Shown here piece by piece: positions 63,931 to 64,000 of a stretch of 64,000 bases of DNA. The stretch is from positions 3,091,001 through 3,155,000 of the forward strand of contig NZ_CP036276.1 in NCBI RefSeq assembly GCF_007747995.1, read 5' to 3'. Numbering within the stretch: position 1 is the stretch's first letter; each line of letters opens with the position of its first letter. Under the pieces are notes generated by a model that saw only the letters and a program-made list of their open reading frames with translations, did not search any database and was not told the origin of the DNA. This stretch comes from Symmachiella dynata (GTDB taxonomy: Bacteria > Planctomycetota > Planctomycetia > Planctomycetales > Planctomycetaceae). Position numbers and translations under genes: made by a program.

Positions 63931-64000
63931 TTATGAAACGAATTGAGTCCACGAATTGATCAGATCGAAGTCCAGTACCACACCGCCGCCATAGGAGGGC
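63931..64000 (-). CDS. C-terminal end of an upstream gene, possibly the MlaE permease
   Basis: The minus strand is open from the window edge to a TAA at 63931-63933, 7 nt before the MlaF start. The 22 readable residues ([17 protein letters not shown] then TQFVS) are too few to classify. The operon position would fit the permease of a Mla system, but this end does not look like a typical membrane helix. Confidence 0.4.
   Translation of the reverse strand, partial: PSYGGGVVLDFDLINSWTQFVS

Overview
The window (about 57% GC by impression, dense coding on both strands) looks like a chromosomal segment of a member of the Planctomycetota, probably a Planctomycetaceae-type organism. The evidence is the kind of gene present: a PQQ-type sugar dehydrogenase ending in the planctomycete-type heme-binding domain, DUF1559 proteins, a sulfatase, a PEP-CTERM protein, a metallophosphoesterase with a twin-arginine signal, a PEGA lipoprotein, a DUF4132 protein, and a peptidoglycan-precursor cluster with no ftsZ/ftsA/ftsQ beside it. 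No rRNA, tRNA, CRISPR array or phage was recognised.

Layout. 0-9.8 kb: end of an unknown gene, a tri-heme dehydrogenase, rlmN, a small BamE-like lipoprotein, a MmgE/PrpD protein, a redoxin-sialidase fusion and an LptF/LptG-type permease. 9.9-20 kb: exported cyclophilin, TPR lipoprotein, double-ACT protein, a large FHA-FHA-Ser/Thr kinase-coiled-coil protein, a FAD amine oxidase-type enzyme, a FlgM-like anti-sigma factor and a Fur-family regulator. 20-26 kb: a prepilin peptidase next to a tandemly duplicated two-gene membrane module (small membrane protein + DUF1559-type protein, each pair joined by an ATGA overlap), then an enolase-superfamily dehydratase. 26-31 kb: a nitrogen-sensing unit amt-glnK-glnD, preceded by a good sigma-54-type promoter. 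31-45.7 kb: a 63-residue CsrA-like peptide, STAS protein, HtrA protease, PEP-CTERM protein, PP2C phosphatase, a cysteine-less TlpA-like lipoprotein, LexA, and a sigma-54 response regulator/histidine kinase pair. 45.8-49.3 kb: murC-murB-ddl. 49.8-51.3 kb: an IS4-type insertion sequence that sits in the loop of a palindromic intergenic repeat. 51.4-64 kb: GAF-like/SpoIIE phosphatase, sulfatase, a two-gene operon of a small putative beta-grasp protein ending in Gly-Gly and a DUF4132 protein, metallophosphoesterase, alpha/beta hydrolase, PEGA lipoprotein, and an MCE/ABC lipid-transport operon running off the window end.

Intergenic space carries several families of short palindromic repeats, described separately. 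The most unusual items are the Gly-Gly-ending small protein with DUF4132, the duplicated DUF1559 membrane module, the 203-nt out-of-frame murC/murB overlap, and the IS inserted in a repeat loop with a 7-bp target duplication. All family names come from reading motifs by eye; no database search was run.
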